This document shows positions 24,981 through 33,710 of a DNA stretch of 39,993 bases, one piece after another. The position numbers and the translations under genes were made by a program. Positions within the stretch are counted from its first letter, which is position 1; each line of letters opens with the position of its first letter. The stretch is from Planctomycetota bacterium (GTDB lineage: Bacteria > Planctomycetota > Planctomycetia > Pirellulales > Pirellulaceae), in NCBI GenBank assembly GCA_026692885.1, contig JAPLNJ010001204.1, positions 1 through 39,993 on the forward strand. The letters are read 5' to 3'. The notes beneath the pieces are model-generated. The model worked only from the letters and a program-made list of their open reading frames with translations. It had not been told where the DNA came from and made no database searches.

Positions 24981-25451
24981 TCACGGTCTGGCGGCGCCCG
25001 TCCCTGGTCCCAAACCCGCATTATGGTCGCCCGGAGCGCTGACTGGCGGTGTGCTCGGTGATACCGCCGCGACTGTCGCGGCCGGAGTCATCTTCCACGT
25101 CACTTCGGGCTGCGTTTCCTCAATCCCAACGGTTTCCTCATCGAGCAGGGTGGCACGGGCTCTGGCCGCCTCGGACAGTCGCCGCACCCGCTCCTCCATC
25201 TCTTTGCCTGGCTTGAACGTCACCACGTACTTCTCCGGGACGTCCACCCGTTGTCCGGTCCGCGGGTTTCGAGCCTTGCGGGCGGCTCGCCGCTTCACCT
25301 CGAAGACCCCAAAATTTCGCAGTTCGATTCGGCCGTCCGCGACCAACGTCTCGACGATCGCGTCGAACGTTTTCTGGACGATCTCCTTTGTTTTCAGCTG
25401 GGTTAGACCGATCTCCTCGGAAATCGTCTTAACGATCTCTTTCTTGGTCAC
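24981..25451 (-). CDS. HU/IHF-family DNA-binding protein with C-terminal tail
   Basis: A 156-residue nucleoid-associated protein. Residues 1-90 are a complete HU/IHF core: [17 protein letters not shown], then LRNFGVFEV, the DNA-bending arm with RNPRTGQ at 61-67, and [15 protein letters not shown] non-homologous tail of about 65 residues follows (91-156), acidic then rich in proline, alanine and threonine. It starts with GTG at 25451, with GGAGAA upstream. A good sigma70-like promoter lies at 25527-25555. HU normally works as a homo- or heterodimer; the tail may mediate protein contacts. Confidence 0.93.
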   Translation of the reverse strand: MTKKEIVKTISEEIGLTQLKTKEIVQKTFDAIVETLVADGRIELRNFGVFEVKRRAARKARNPRTGQRVDVPEKYVVTFKPGKEMEERVRRLSEAARARATLLDEETVGIEETQPEVTWKMTPAATVAAVSPSTPPVSAPGDHNAGLGPGTGAARP

Positions 25452-25526
25452 GAGTTAGTTCTCCGTTTGCGGCGGATGCGAAACCGCCGAAATCTGATCC
25501 CACGAAAGCGGTGCAAGAACGTCCCA

Positions 25527-25555
25527 AGTGTAAACAGGGTAACAACTAGAGTCAA
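25527..25555 (-). promoter_or_regulatory. Sigma70-like promoter of the HU gene
   Basis: On the minus strand TTGACT (25550-25555) is followed after exactly 17 bases by TACACT (25527-25532). The -35 matches five of six consensus bases and the -10 four of six. The HU start codon lies about 75 bases downstream of the -10. Confidence 0.6.
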
Positions 25556-25666
25556 GGCCACTGCCGCTTTGGTCGAGATTAAGGAACCACACTCGTCTAC
25601 CCATTATCGGCGGCAACCTAGGAAAAGTTCACTCCATTGTCAAAATCGGTATAAACGGTGTCATCG

Positions 25667-26083
25667 TCAAATTCGCATCACCTGCCGATCTCTCTCGATT
25701 TCCTCTAACTGATACAGCCTACCTGTGCCACTGCCAGGACATTTTTCGCAAGCGCTAACCCAATCCTCGGGCTTTCGCAAGTTGGAGTCCCAGAAAGGCC
25801 ATGTGCGGCACTGTCGCGGACGGAAGTCGTAGACCGAGCAGCTCCGCGCCGCGGTGTCAAAGAACACGCAGTCGCCGTTGGGGAACTCTCGCAAGCTCTT
25901 ACGGATGCCGATCTTGCGAACGTACTTATCGTCGAATGCGTCGAACTCTTCGCCAATCGCCCCGGCCAGGGCTTCGATTTCCTGCTGATTCACCCACACG
26001 AAGCCAGGCGATCCCGTGCAACAGTTGCCACATTGCGAGCACTGGAACCGCAGCCCGTTCGCATACCACAGGGTTTTATCCAT
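25667..26083 (-). CDS. YkgJ-family cysteine-cluster (Fe-S/Zn) protein
   Basis: A 138-residue cytoplasmic protein of the YkgJ family. It begins with the cluster C15, C18, C21, C22 (FQCSQCGNCC) and continues with GDCVFF, RSCSVYDFRPRQCRTWPFW and ACEKCPG, the family's typical eight-cysteine pattern. The cysteines probably bind a metal or Fe-S centre; the reaction is not known. AGGAG lies about 7 bases before ATG 26083. It is divergent from the metallohydrolase gene at 26213. Confidence 0.9.
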   Translation of the reverse strand: MDKTLWYANGLRFQCSQCGNCCTGSPGFVWVNQQEIEALAGAIGEEFDAFDDKYVRKIGIRKSLREFPNGDCVFFDTAARSCSVYDFRPRQCRTWPFWDSNLRKPEDWVSACEKCPGSGTGRLYQLEEIERDRQVMRI

Positions 26084-26212
26084 CCCGACTCCTGCTATTC
26101 TGAATCCTGGTCGACACCGTCCACATCCGTGGCCACCGTGCTCGTGAGGGTACAGTCAACGGCTGTTATCGTCAAGCAGCGGCGCAAGATGCGCTGCTAA
26201 GGAGGCTCAGAC

Positions 26213-27775
26213 ATGTTTGTCTCTTTTCGACAGTTCCGAGTCAGGCCGTCCGCCATTCTGTGGTTGGCGCCTCTGGCGACGATGGTCTTGGGTATCGACG
26301 TGGCCTTCGCCCTAGCCGGCGGAGAATTGGAGGTGCGCATCACCGACGAGGAGACCGGCCAGCTGATTCCAGTCCGCATGCATTTGAAGGACGAACGGGG
26401 CAAGCCGGTCATGCCGCCAGGGCTGTTGTCCTGGAAAGATCACTTCATTGTGCCCGGCAAGGCGGTACTCCGGGTGCGTCCTGGGAAGTACACCTTCGAG
26501 TTGGAACGTGGACCGGAGTACCGCCTGCGCACCGGTCAGTTTACGGTCAACCAAGGTGACGCGGACAACAAAGAGTTGACTCTACAGCGTTTCGCGAACA
26601 TGAAGCAGGAAGGTTGGTGGTCCGGCGATCTCCACATCCACCGCGCACCCAAAGACATCGAGCTGTTGATGAGGGCCGAGGACTTGCATGTGGCACCGGT
26701 GATTACCTGGTGGAATGACACCAACGCCTGGGCCTCGAAACGGCCGCCCGACAAGCTTCTGGTGCGGTTCGACCAGGATCGCTACTATCACCTTCTGGCT
26801 GGCGAGGACGAACGCGGCGGGGGAGCGCTGCTGTTCTTCAATCTGCGTCAGCCGCTGCCCATTGCCGACAGCCAGCGGGAGTACCCTTCCGCGTGCGACT
26901 TCTTGAAGTCGGCTCGCGAACAGCCTGCCGTGCATGTGGACATCGAGAAGCCTTTCTGGTGGGATGTGCCGGTCTGGATCGCCAGCGGGATGGTGGATTC
27001 GGTCGAGTTGTGCCACAACCACATGCAGCGAGATAGCGTGCTGGGCAATGAAGCCTGGGGCAAGCCGCGCGACAAGTCCGCCTACCCCGACGCGCTGGGC
27101 AACGGGCGTTGGACGTTGGACATCTACCACCAACTCCTGAACTGCGGCCTGCGGATCCCACCCTCCGCAGGCAGCGCTTCCGGCGTCCTGCCCAACCCGG
27201 TCGGGTACAATCGGGTGTACGTCCACTGCGGCCAGGAACTGGACTACGAGAAATGGTGGGAGCATCTGCGCGCCGGCCAGGTGGTCGTGACCAATGGTCC
27301 GCTGATTCGTGAACCGCGTTTCAACGGAGAGCTTCCCGGCCACGTGTTTGAGGCGTCCGCGGGCCAGACCGTACGCCTGCAGGCGACACTGAACCTGTCC
27401 CTCCGAGAACCCGTCGATTACCTGGAGATCGTCCAGGACGGCAAGGTGGTGCACGCGGTGCGACTGGACGACTGGGCCAAGTCCGACGGACAATTGCCGG
27501 CCGTCGAATTCCGCCAGAGCGGCTGGCTGCTGGTGCAGGCGATCACCAGCAATCCCCGGACCTTCCGCTTCGCATCCACGGGTCCCGTGTACGTGGAACT
27601 CGGTGGCCAGCGGCGAATTAGTAAGCAAGCGGCGCAGTTCTTCTTAGATTGGGTGTACGAACGGGCGCGACAGATTCAGTTGCCGGACCAGCAGCAGCGT
27701 GAGGACGTGCTCACGTACCACCGCGCCGCCCGCGACTACTGGCAGCGTCTCGTGAACTCGGCCAACGCGGAGTGA
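26213..27775 (+). CDS. Secreted CehA/McbA-like (PHP-type) metallohydrolase
   Basis: A 520-residue exported protein. A perfect AAGGAGG lies 7 bases before the ATG. An N-terminal hydrophobic signal (ILWLAPLATMVLGIDVAFA) is followed by a beta-sandwich of about 90 residues (GELEVRITDEETGQLIPVRM onward). The PHP-like part starts with GWWSGDLHIHRAPKD near 137-151, followed by ITWWND, HVDIEKPFWWDVP, ELCHNH and RIPPSAGSASG. CehA/McbA members act as metal-dependent esterases or carbamate hydrolases, but most planctomycete members have no known substrate. DLHIHR has R where HxHT/S is usual. A C-terminal beta-domain follows. The family is assigned by motif; the activity is open. Confidence 0.8.
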   Translation: MFVSFRQFRVRPSAILWLAPLATMVLGIDVAFALAGGELEVRITDEETGQLIPVRMHLKDERGKPVMPPGLLSWKDHFIVPGKAVLRVRPGKYTFELERGPEYRLRTGQFTVNQGDADNKELTLQRFANMKQEGWWSGDLHIHRAPKDIELLMRAEDLHVAPVITWWNDTNAWASKRPPDKLLVRFDQDRYYHLLAGEDERGGGALLFFNLRQPLPIADSQREYPSACDFLKSAREQPAVHVDIEKPFWWDVPVWIASGMVDSVELCHNHMQRDSVLGNEAWGKPRDKSAYPDALGNGRWTLDIYHQLLNCGLRIPPSAGSASGVLPNPVGYNRVYVHCGQELDYEKWWEHLRAGQVVVTNGPLIREPRFNGELPGHVFEASAGQTVRLQATLNLSLREPVDYLEIVQDGKVVHAVRLDDWAKSDGQLPAVEFRQSGWLLVQAITSNPRTFRFASTGPVYVELGGQRRISKQAAQFFLDWVYERARQIQLPDQQQREDVLTYHRAARDYWQRLVNSANAE

Positions 27776-27810
27776 TGTGACGGTCTTGATCAGAACGTTG
27801 CGCACCGCAA

Positions 27811-27861
27811 TCGCGAAGCGTCAGCGAGGAAGAACGTTGTTTCCTCGCTGACGATTTGCGA
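27811..27861. repeat. Inverted repeat CGTCAGCGAGGAA hairpin
   Basis: Arms 27811-27831 and 27841-27861 pair with two mismatches around a 9-base loop; the inner 13 bp are perfect. It lies 35 bp after the metallohydrolase stop, so it may terminate transcription, although no T-run follows. Confidence 0.82.
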
Positions 27862-27898
27862 CTAGTGGTTGGAAAAGAACAAGTCCGTAGTTTGACTG

Positions 27899-27955
27899 TA
27901 GGACGGATTGGCACTTCGGCCCGATGTTTCGGGGCCGAAGTGCCAATCCATCCTA
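27899..27955. repeat. Inverted repeat TAGGACGGATTGGCACTTCG
   Basis: Arms 27899-27922 and 27932-27955 are 24 bp each with one mismatch and a 9-base loop, a very stable hairpin in the convergent spacer between the metallohydrolase and kinase genes. Confidence 0.9.
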
Positions 27956-28052
27956 CCACCGATTCGCCAGGCTATTTCCTTACAGCAGCCGCTTACGGCG
28001 ATTCGCTGCTAGCGTCTTGCGCAACGTGCCGATCAAGGCCGAGGCGATTCCT

Positions 28053-29654
28053 TTACCGTCGCGGTTGGGGGGGCCTTGAATTCGCCCCTGGTTTCTTGGG
28101 CGGCGAAGCCTCCCGATATAACTGGTCCCATTCGGGACGCAGTCGGGAGTCGAGTTCCGTCAAGAATGGCCGCTTTAGATTGGGCGGCAAGTCCTCGAAG
28201 ACGCGGAGCAAGGCGACCAAACTCTGCTTGGCCTGCGGCTTCTCACCGCGGAGCAGATGGATGTTCGCCTGGCCAGCCAAACCGATAGCTTGGAACTGAA
28301 CCTGCGTCGCATCCACGTCGGCCAATTCCGCATAGTACTCCCAGGCATGACTCAGGTCGCCGTGCTCCAGGTAGAGCTCGGCCAGACGTTGTTTGGCGCG
28401 CAAGGCGTAGTAGCGGTTCTGCTCGTTCTGCCCTGCGGGAAAGTACCGCTCGACGCTCTCCCAGGCCCGCTGTGTGCCAATGCTGGCAGCGACCAGATAC
28501 TGCTCCCGCACCGTCGGCTGCTGTTCGATCTTGGGCAACTCCTCCTCCGAGACCTGCAGGAGCGGAGTGGGGCGGGTGGCCCACGCCAGGGCACTGCCCG
28601 ACAGTAAGGCGACGAGGACCAAGCCCGCCAAACGCCAGCCCAGGTGTGGCCGTCGCCGCCAGGACTCTTCCCGCTGGAGCACCGCAGCCAATTGCTGGGT
28701 CGCCTCGGTACGCGCCGCGGTCGCCACCTGCAGTTCCGGCGCGGTCCAATCTTCCATCCCGCTCGGCCAGCCTTCTTCCAGGCCCGCGATGGCCAAGCCG
28801 CGCAGTTCCGTCAGCAACTGGGCGGCGGTCTGGTGCCGGTCCCGCGTGGCTTTGGCGAGCATCTTGTGGATGATGCGGCACAGACCGCTGGGCAAATCCG
28901 GCCGCAAGTCCTCCAACCGAGGCGGTTCCTTGTGCAGGTGCTGGATCGCGATGTTCAGCGGCGTGTCGCCTTCGAACGGCGGGCGCCCGGCCAGCATCTG
29001 ATAGCAGGTTACACCCAGCGAATAGATATCGCTCCGCGTGTCGACCACCCGACCCTCAACCTGCTCCGGACTCATGTACAGCGGGGTTCCCAGCGTCATG
29101 CCGACCTGCGTCAGATCGAGCGACTGGCCTTCACGTCCGATCCGCGCCAGCCCGAAATCGGCGACCTTCACTTCGCCGCCGCTGGACAGCATGATATTCT
29201 CCGGCTTGATGTCGCGATGCGTGATCTTCTGCTGTTCGGCTTTGTGCAGGGCCGCCGCCACCTGCCGGAAAATATGGACCGTGGCGGCCGCGTCCAGCGT
29301 TCCTTTTCGCAACAACAGTTGCTTCAGATTCTGGCCGTCGACATATTCCTGGGCGATGAAATGCCGGCCGTCGACGCAGCCTACCTCATGGATCTGCACA
29401 ATGTTCGCGTGGACCAGCGCGGCAGCAGCCTGCGCTTCGTGCGCGAACCGCCGCACATAGGAGATTTCTTGGGCCAACCCGCTACGCAGCACCTTGAAGG
29501 CCACCCGGCGATGCAGCGACTCCTGTTCCGCTAGGTAGACATCGGCCATGCCGCCCCGTCCGAGACGCCGCAACAGGCGGTAGTCGCCGAACCGGCGTCC
29601 GGAAAGATCCGGGTCAGTTACGGCAGCGGAGTGCGGTGCAGGTGCGTCGGACAT
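28053..29654 (-). CDS. Transmembrane serine/threonine protein kinase
   Basis: A 533-residue PknB-type kinase. The start is ATG 29654; the longer in-frame extension has no kinase resemblance. The kinase domain spans about 24-290: glycine loop LGRGGMADVY, K54 in VAFKVL, HRD at 146-148 (HRDIKPEN), DFG at 166-168, GTPLYMSPEQ and SDIYSLGV. All catalytic residues are intact. A single transmembrane helix lies near 339-358 (GWRLAGLVLVALLSGSALAW). The outside part has helical repeats (YALRAKQRLAELYLEHGD, then SHAWEYYAELADVD), resembling TPRs. Planctomycetes carry many such kinases; the signal and target are unknown. Confidence 0.93.
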   Translation of the reverse strand: MSDAPAPHSAAVTDPDLSGRRFGDYRLLRRLGRGGMADVYLAEQESLHRRVAFKVLRSGLAQEISYVRRFAHEAQAAAALVHANIVQIHEVGCVDGRHFIAQEYVDGQNLKQLLLRKGTLDAAATVHIFRQVAAALHKAEQQKITHRDIKPENIMLSSGGEVKVADFGLARIGREGQSLDLTQVGMTLGTPLYMSPEQVEGRVVDTRSDIYSLGVTCYQMLAGRPPFEGDTPLNIAIQHLHKEPPRLEDLRPDLPSGLCRIIHKMLAKATRDRHQTAAQLLTELRGLAIAGLEEGWPSGMEDWTAPELQVATAARTEATQQLAAVLQREESWRRRPHLGWRLAGLVLVALLSGSALAWATRPTPLLQVSEEELPKIEQQPTVREQYLVAASIGTQRAWESVERYFPAGQNEQNRYYALRAKQRLAELYLEHGDLSHAWEYYAELADVDATQVQFQAIGLAGQANIHLLRGEKPQAKQSLVALLRVFEDLPPNLKRPFLTELDSRLRPEWDQLYREASPPKKPGANSRPPQPRR

Positions 29655-29854
29655 GAAAGATCTCGCTACGGTTTCGTGTCTGCCAGTATGAAATACCCGG
29701 CGCAAGTCCGCAACCCGCAAGCACCAAACGGATTTGGGGGCCTTGTGCGTCAAGAATGAGAGTTTGCGGTTCGGCACGCGGGATGTCCCCGGCTTGCGCG
29801 GGGGAGCATCATGGTGCTATCCGCAGCGACACGACCAATCGGCGTTAGGCATGT

Positions 29855-29923
29855 GGACAGGAAAATGTGGGACAGGAAGATTTTCCGACGGCCAATATCT
29901 TCCTGTCCCCCATTTTCCTGTCC
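29855..29923. repeat. 27-bp inverted repeat GGACAGGAAAATGTGGGACA
   Basis: Arms 29855-29881 and 29897-29923 are 27 bp each with a single mismatch, around a 15-base loop. Within each arm GGACAGGAA is repeated, so the unit is both direct and inverted in structure. I see no target-site duplication. Confidence 0.92.
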
Positions 29924-30041
29924 GCCTGCAATGCTCCCAGAGTGCATCGGAAGGGCCGCCGACTCGCGTCTTGCCAGTGACCGTCTGGTTCGCGTTCGAG
30001 CTCGTTTTCGCGGCGCAACTGGCTCGCGGCTGCAGCCAAAC

Positions 30042-30159
30042 TTGGAGTGCGGCGACTTGTCGCCGCATTTCAGAACGCTGGGCCACGCCGTTTGCCCACG
30101 AACTGCCACATCGCCGTCCAGGGTCTCGTGAAAAGCGGTGACAAGTCACCGCACTCCAA
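30042..30159. repeat. Inverted repeat TTGGAGTGCGGCGACTTGTC
   Basis: Arms 30042-30066 and 30135-30159 pair over 25 bp with two mismatches; each arm also contains an internal palindrome (GCGGTGACAAGTCACCGC in the right arm). The 68-bp interior shows no gene. Confidence 0.88.
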
Positions 30160-30289
30160 AGGGTCATGCTACGTGACCGCGCGCGCCGCTACGTGGCGGT
30201 TGTAAAACGGTATACCGGGGCCGGGGAGCTGTTTCTCGGTCGGGCCCTACGCTTTGGGCACATCTGACCGGGGGGGGCTGGAGTCAACG

Positions 30290-31693
30290 TCAATCTGGCT
30301 CGCCGGGCTGCTCTTTTCTCAAACAGCACTTCTTATACTTGTTTCCGCTGCCACAGGGGCAGGGATCATTTCGGCCTACCCGCGGTTGTTCGTAGCGGAT
30401 GGGCTTGGGCCCGTCCGGTTCTTCGTCGAAGTCGTCGTCTGGGAAGTCTTCGTCGTCTTCATCATCATCGTCGTCCCCATCTTCCTCTTCGAAACCGTCG
30501 TCCTCGAACTGGTCATCGTCAAAGGCATACTCCCCATCCCAGTCATCCTCTTCGTCCTCCTGCAGGTAACTCTCGCGAATCCGGCGATTGTTCCAGTCCT
30601 CCCATCCCCAATCGTCATCCACCGCGTCCTGGTACCAGGCGTCGTATTCCGGGAAGGTCACGCCCATCACGGTGCAGGTGGCCACCAGGTCTTGGCGAAG
30701 TTCCAGAGCCTCGTCCCACAAGTCTTCCGCGTTTCCCAACACGGCTTCGCGAACGGGTTCTACGGCTTCATCGGCGAACTGCGCGAGCAACGCCTGGTGC
30801 AGTGCATCCAGCACATCGTGGTCCTCTTCCGCCGGGAGAAAGTTCAAGCAGGTCTGCAACGACAAATCGGTGTGGATGCGGTATAGGACCTCGGCAGCCA
30901 GGATGCGAAAACCGGCTTCGCCCGCTAACCACTGGCCGCGGATCGCTCGGACCACGGCGTCGCCGCCAATCCAGATCAGGGCATCCAGCGCCGCCTCACT
31001 GGTCTTGACGTCGTCATCGTCGTGAAGTCGCACGAGCAGACTCGGAATGGCGGCTTCCAATTTCATCCGCCCCGCCAGTTCGACCAGGTAGCACTCCACC
31101 CAATCCAGCCACTCCCAGCTCGGATCGTCGTAATCGCGGAGCAGGTCCAGGACCAATTCCGACTTCTCCGTGTGACGCGCCAGCGACTCGATCACACGCT
31201 GGGCTCGCTGGGACTCCTCCGGAGAAAGTCCGCCCTGTTCCGCGGCCTGCCGCGCTAGTTGTTCGAGGGTGTCCCAACCGGTGCCCCAGTCCCACGCCGC
31301 CATTTGCAGCCGTTCCAGAAAACCCGCCCGCAACTCGTCCGGAAAACACTTCAGTTCGCTGATCTCCGGGCGCAACAGATCGGTCCGAGCGCTATTCAGG
31401 ATCAGTCCGACGACAAAGCAATGATTGTCATGTGCCACCTGCCGAAAGTCCCATTCCTTGGCCAATTCCTCGGTCAGCCACTGAATCGTGGACTCGGTCT
31501 GCGGCAAGTCATCGGCCAATCGCAGAAGTCCAATCGCCTGCTCCCGCCCGAGCTCCTCGACGGCCTCGATGACCAAAGGCATGAGGCTGGTATCGGTCGT
31601 GTGCGAGCTCGTGAAGTACTGCAACGCGGTCCAGCGGATTTCTTCCTCGGAGTGCAAGATTGCTGATTTGATCTGAGATTCGGTACGTCGCAT
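30290..31693 (-). CDS. SEC-C motif protein with HEAT-like repeats and acidic tail
   Basis: A 467-residue cytoplasmic protein. Residues 1-340 are helical and resemble HEAT/PBS-lyase repeats ([20 protein letters not shown], then [13 protein letters not shown]). A strongly acidic stretch rich in Asp/Glu runs from about 375 to 430. The C-terminus is a zinc-binding SEC-C motif, [19 protein letters not shown] at 440-458, as found at the end of SecA and in many otherwise unrelated proteins. The function is unknown; the parts suggest a scaffold or ribosome/translocon-associated factor. The acidic run may act like a DNA mimic or metal buffer. It lies alone between repeat-filled spacers. Confidence 0.85.
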   Translation of the reverse strand: MRRTESQIKSAILHSEEEIRWTALQYFTSSHTTDTSLMPLVIEAVEELGREQAIGLLRLADDLPQTESTIQWLTEELAKEWDFRQVAHDNHCFVVGLILNSARTDLLRPEISELKCFPDELRAGFLERLQMAAWDWGTGWDTLEQLARQAAEQGGLSPEESQRAQRVIESLARHTEKSELVLDLLRDYDDPSWEWLDWVECYLVELAGRMKLEAAIPSLLVRLHDDDDVKTSEAALDALIWIGGDAVVRAIRGQWLAGEAGFRILAAEVLYRIHTDLSLQTCLNFLPAEEDHDVLDALHQALLAQFADEAVEPVREAVLGNAEDLWDEALELRQDLVATCTVMGVTFPEYDAWYQDAVDDDWGWEDWNNRRIRESYLQEDEEDDWDGEYAFDDDQFEDDGFEEEDGDDDDDEDDEDFPDDDFDEEPDGPKPIRYEQPRVGRNDPCPCGSGNKYKKCCLRKEQPGEPD

Positions 31694-31783
31694 GGTTGTC
31701 CGTTCCTTTGCCGATGGGCGACCTTGTGGTGGGCTGACCTGGGAGTCTACATCTGTACGCTACGCGCCCGGTGCGCGCATGTG

Positions 31784-31842
31784 GTAGGTCAGCCTTTCCA
31801 GGCTGACGATTGATTCATGTCAGGCTGGAAAGCCTGACCTAC
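31784..31842. repeat. GTAGGTCAGCCTTTCCAGG inverted pair
   Basis: Left arm 31784-31808 and right arm 31820-31842 are the same unit as at 2587-2663, here as a simple inverted pair 6 bp from the purD stop. It could double as a purD terminator, but without a T-run. Confidence 0.9.
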
Positions 31843-31847
31843 GTGAA

Positions 31848-33143
31848 CTACGGCGAACGTAGGGCCTTATCGGAAATATCTTTGCGGCACCAGGCACCGG
31901 ACCAACGAATGCACTTGACCGCTGTGTAAGCCTGGAGCTTGGCCGTCGAGATGGAGTCGCCCAGCGCGGTGACGCCGAGCACCCGTCCCCCATCGCTGAC
32001 GACTTGACCGTCTCGCACGGTGGTGCCCGCGTGGAAGACCTTGACGTCCGGCAGTTGGGCCGCTGCCTCCAACCCGCGGATGGGTTTTCCCTTTTCGTAG
32101 CTGCCGGGATAACCTTCGGCCGCCATCACCACACAGACCGCCGGACGTGGATCCCACTGGAGCGACTCGATTTCATGCAGCCGACCGTCAACCGTGGCCT
32201 CCAGCAAGTCCATCAAGTCACTCTTCAGCCGCATTAAAATCGGCTGGCATTCTGGATCGCCAAACCGGACGTTGTATTCCAACACTTTCGGTCCTTGACG
32301 AGTCATCATCAGCCCCGCGTACAGCACGCCCTGGAACGGATGGCGTCCCCGTTTCAGGGCATGGATCGTGGGCACGAGGATGTGCTCTTCGATCCAGTGC
32401 AGCATCGCTTCGTCGACCAACGGCGTGGGGCAGTAGGCGCCCATGCCGCCCGTGTTTGGCCCCTGATCTCCGTCGTAGGCCGGTTTGTGGTCCTGGGCCG
32501 TCGGCAGCGTGACAATGGTCCTACCGTCGGTAATCGCCAGCACGCTGACCTCCTCGCCGTCCAGTCGCTCCTCGATCACCAGTTCCTTGCCCGCCTCGCC
32601 GAATTCACGATCCCGAGCGATCCGCCGGACCGCGTCCATCGCTTCCTGTTGTCGTGTGCAGACAATGACACCTTTGCCAGCCGCCAAGCCGTCGGCCTTC
32701 ACCACCACCGGTACGTCGACGCCCGGATCGGGATAACGCTGCTTGATAAAGTGAAAAGCGGCGTCCGCGTCGCGGAACACGTGGTAGTCGGCGGTGGGCA
32801 CGTTCGCGCTCCGCAACAGGTTCTTGCAGAATACCTTACTGGCCTCCAATTGGGCCGCGTCCTTGTTGGGTCCGAAGATGCGGAGTCCGGCCGCTTGAAA
32901 CGCATCCACGATTCCGGCAGCCAGTGGTGCTTCGGGACCCACGACCGTCAGTTGAATACTGTTCTTCTTGGCGAATTCGATTAGGCGTTTGAAGTCCGTC
33001 GTCGGGATGCTGATGTTCTCCGCATCGACTTCCGTGCCTGCATTGCCGGGGGCGACAAATACGCGATCCACGCGAGGACTTTGCCTAATCTTCCAAGCCA
33101 GCGCGTGTTCGCGCCCGCCGTTGCCGACAATCAATACGTTCAT
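31848..33143 (-). CDS. purD: Phosphoribosylamine-glycine ligase (GARS)
   Basis: A 431-residue ATP-grasp enzyme of purine synthesis that joins glycine to 5-phosphoribosylamine. It starts MNVLIVGNGGREHALAWKI. ATP-grasp blocks VVVKADGLAAGKGVIV, VIEERLDGEEVSVLA, the GARS signature GPNTGGMGAYCPTP and VRFGDPECQ are all present. The length is normal for a monofunctional bacterial PurD. GAGGAG precedes the ATG at 33143. It stands alone, not with other pur genes, flanked by repeats. Confidence 0.97.
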   Translation of the reverse strand: MNVLIVGNGGREHALAWKIRQSPRVDRVFVAPGNAGTEVDAENISIPTTDFKRLIEFAKKNSIQLTVVGPEAPLAAGIVDAFQAAGLRIFGPNKDAAQLEASKVFCKNLLRSANVPTADYHVFRDADAAFHFIKQRYPDPGVDVPVVVKADGLAAGKGVIVCTRQQEAMDAVRRIARDREFGEAGKELVIEERLDGEEVSVLAITDGRTIVTLPTAQDHKPAYDGDQGPNTGGMGAYCPTPLVDEAMLHWIEEHILVPTIHALKRGRHPFQGVLYAGLMMTRQGPKVLEYNVRFGDPECQPILMRLKSDLMDLLEATVDGRLHEIESLQWDPRPAVCVVMAAEGYPGSYEKGKPIRGLEAAAQLPDVKVFHAGTTVRDGQVVSDGGRVLGVTALGDSISTAKLQAYTAVKCIRWSGAWCRKDISDKALRSP

Positions 33144-33710
33144 AATCTCCTCACCAGCAGCGTTGAAGCTTGAGTCAGGCCCAGATTCTAAGACCCACGC
33201 TGCGTTCCGTGAAGTCGTCAGCCGCCCAAAAACGACCGGAACCGGTTAACTTTCGCCGGCACGTCCGGTTTCCTAGGTAGATTGCGGCGATCAAGATTCG
33301 GCCTGTGGCCGCAACCAAACTCGTGCAACCATGACCCAACGGGGTTACTCGATGCAAACCGTCCACACCTCGTGACCCCCGGAGGAGACTGCTAAGTCAA
33401 ATCAGCGCAGATGCTTGCACAACGTGTAGGGTGGGCTGTGCACACCAACGACAAGCAGTTGTGGTGGGCACAGCCCACCCTACGACTCTTTCAGCATTCT
33501 CTGTTGGGTCGCGGTTACACGACACGGCCAACCCCAGGTAAGTCGCTGCCTCCGGACCATTGCGGGGTCGAGTGGCCGCTGGCTACATTAAACGCATCAA
33601 GGACTATGGAATGGTGTGGTTGTTCGCACCTTGATATACGATTCTCTGTTCCAGCTGCGGGCAAGGTTCGCGCTGGGGCTGAACGCTTGGCCTGATTCGG
33701 AGGTTAATCG
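33144..33710. other. Divergent spacer with a dispersed repeat copy
   Basis: No gene is assigned. It contains copy 3 of the dispersed element (33397-33503). Between 33580 and 33640 one plus-strand frame reads GYIKRIKDYG, faintly like a cold-shock-domain start, but it stops soon after and is not called. The ribosome-binding site of the next gene (CGGAGGT) lies at 33698-33704. No clear promoter is seen. Confidence 0.6.
33397..33503 (+). repeat. Dispersed ~107-bp element, copy 3
   Basis: It has the same order as copy 1: TCAAATCAGC, GATGCTTGCACAACGTGTAG, the GGGTGGGCTGTG palindrome, then CTACGACTCTTTCAG. It is slightly more diverged at its right end than copies 1 and 2. Confidence 0.87.

Larger units (their letters stand above)
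29655..30289. other. Gene-free spacer with two long inverted repeats
   Basis: No credible gene is seen. The spacer separates the kinase gene start from the SEC-C gene stop. It holds a 27-bp inverted repeat (29855-29923) and a 25-bp one (30042-30159). I see nothing recognisable in 29655-29854, 29924-30041 or 30160-30289; the kinase promoter should be in the first of these. Confidence 0.65.

Noticed and set aside
26582..27628. Minus-strand open frame opposite the metallohydrolase
   Set aside because: The plus-strand gene has signal peptide, perfect ribosome-binding site and PHP-like motif.
27811..27955. Rho-independent terminators after the metallohydrolase gene
   Set aside because: The hairpins are strong but lack a following T-run and belong to dispersed repeat types, so they are listed as repeats.
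33567..33643. Possible remnant of a cold-shock domain (GYIKRIKDYG)
   Set aside because: Only about ten residues fit, no ATG, and a stop soon follows; chance similarity cannot be excluded.
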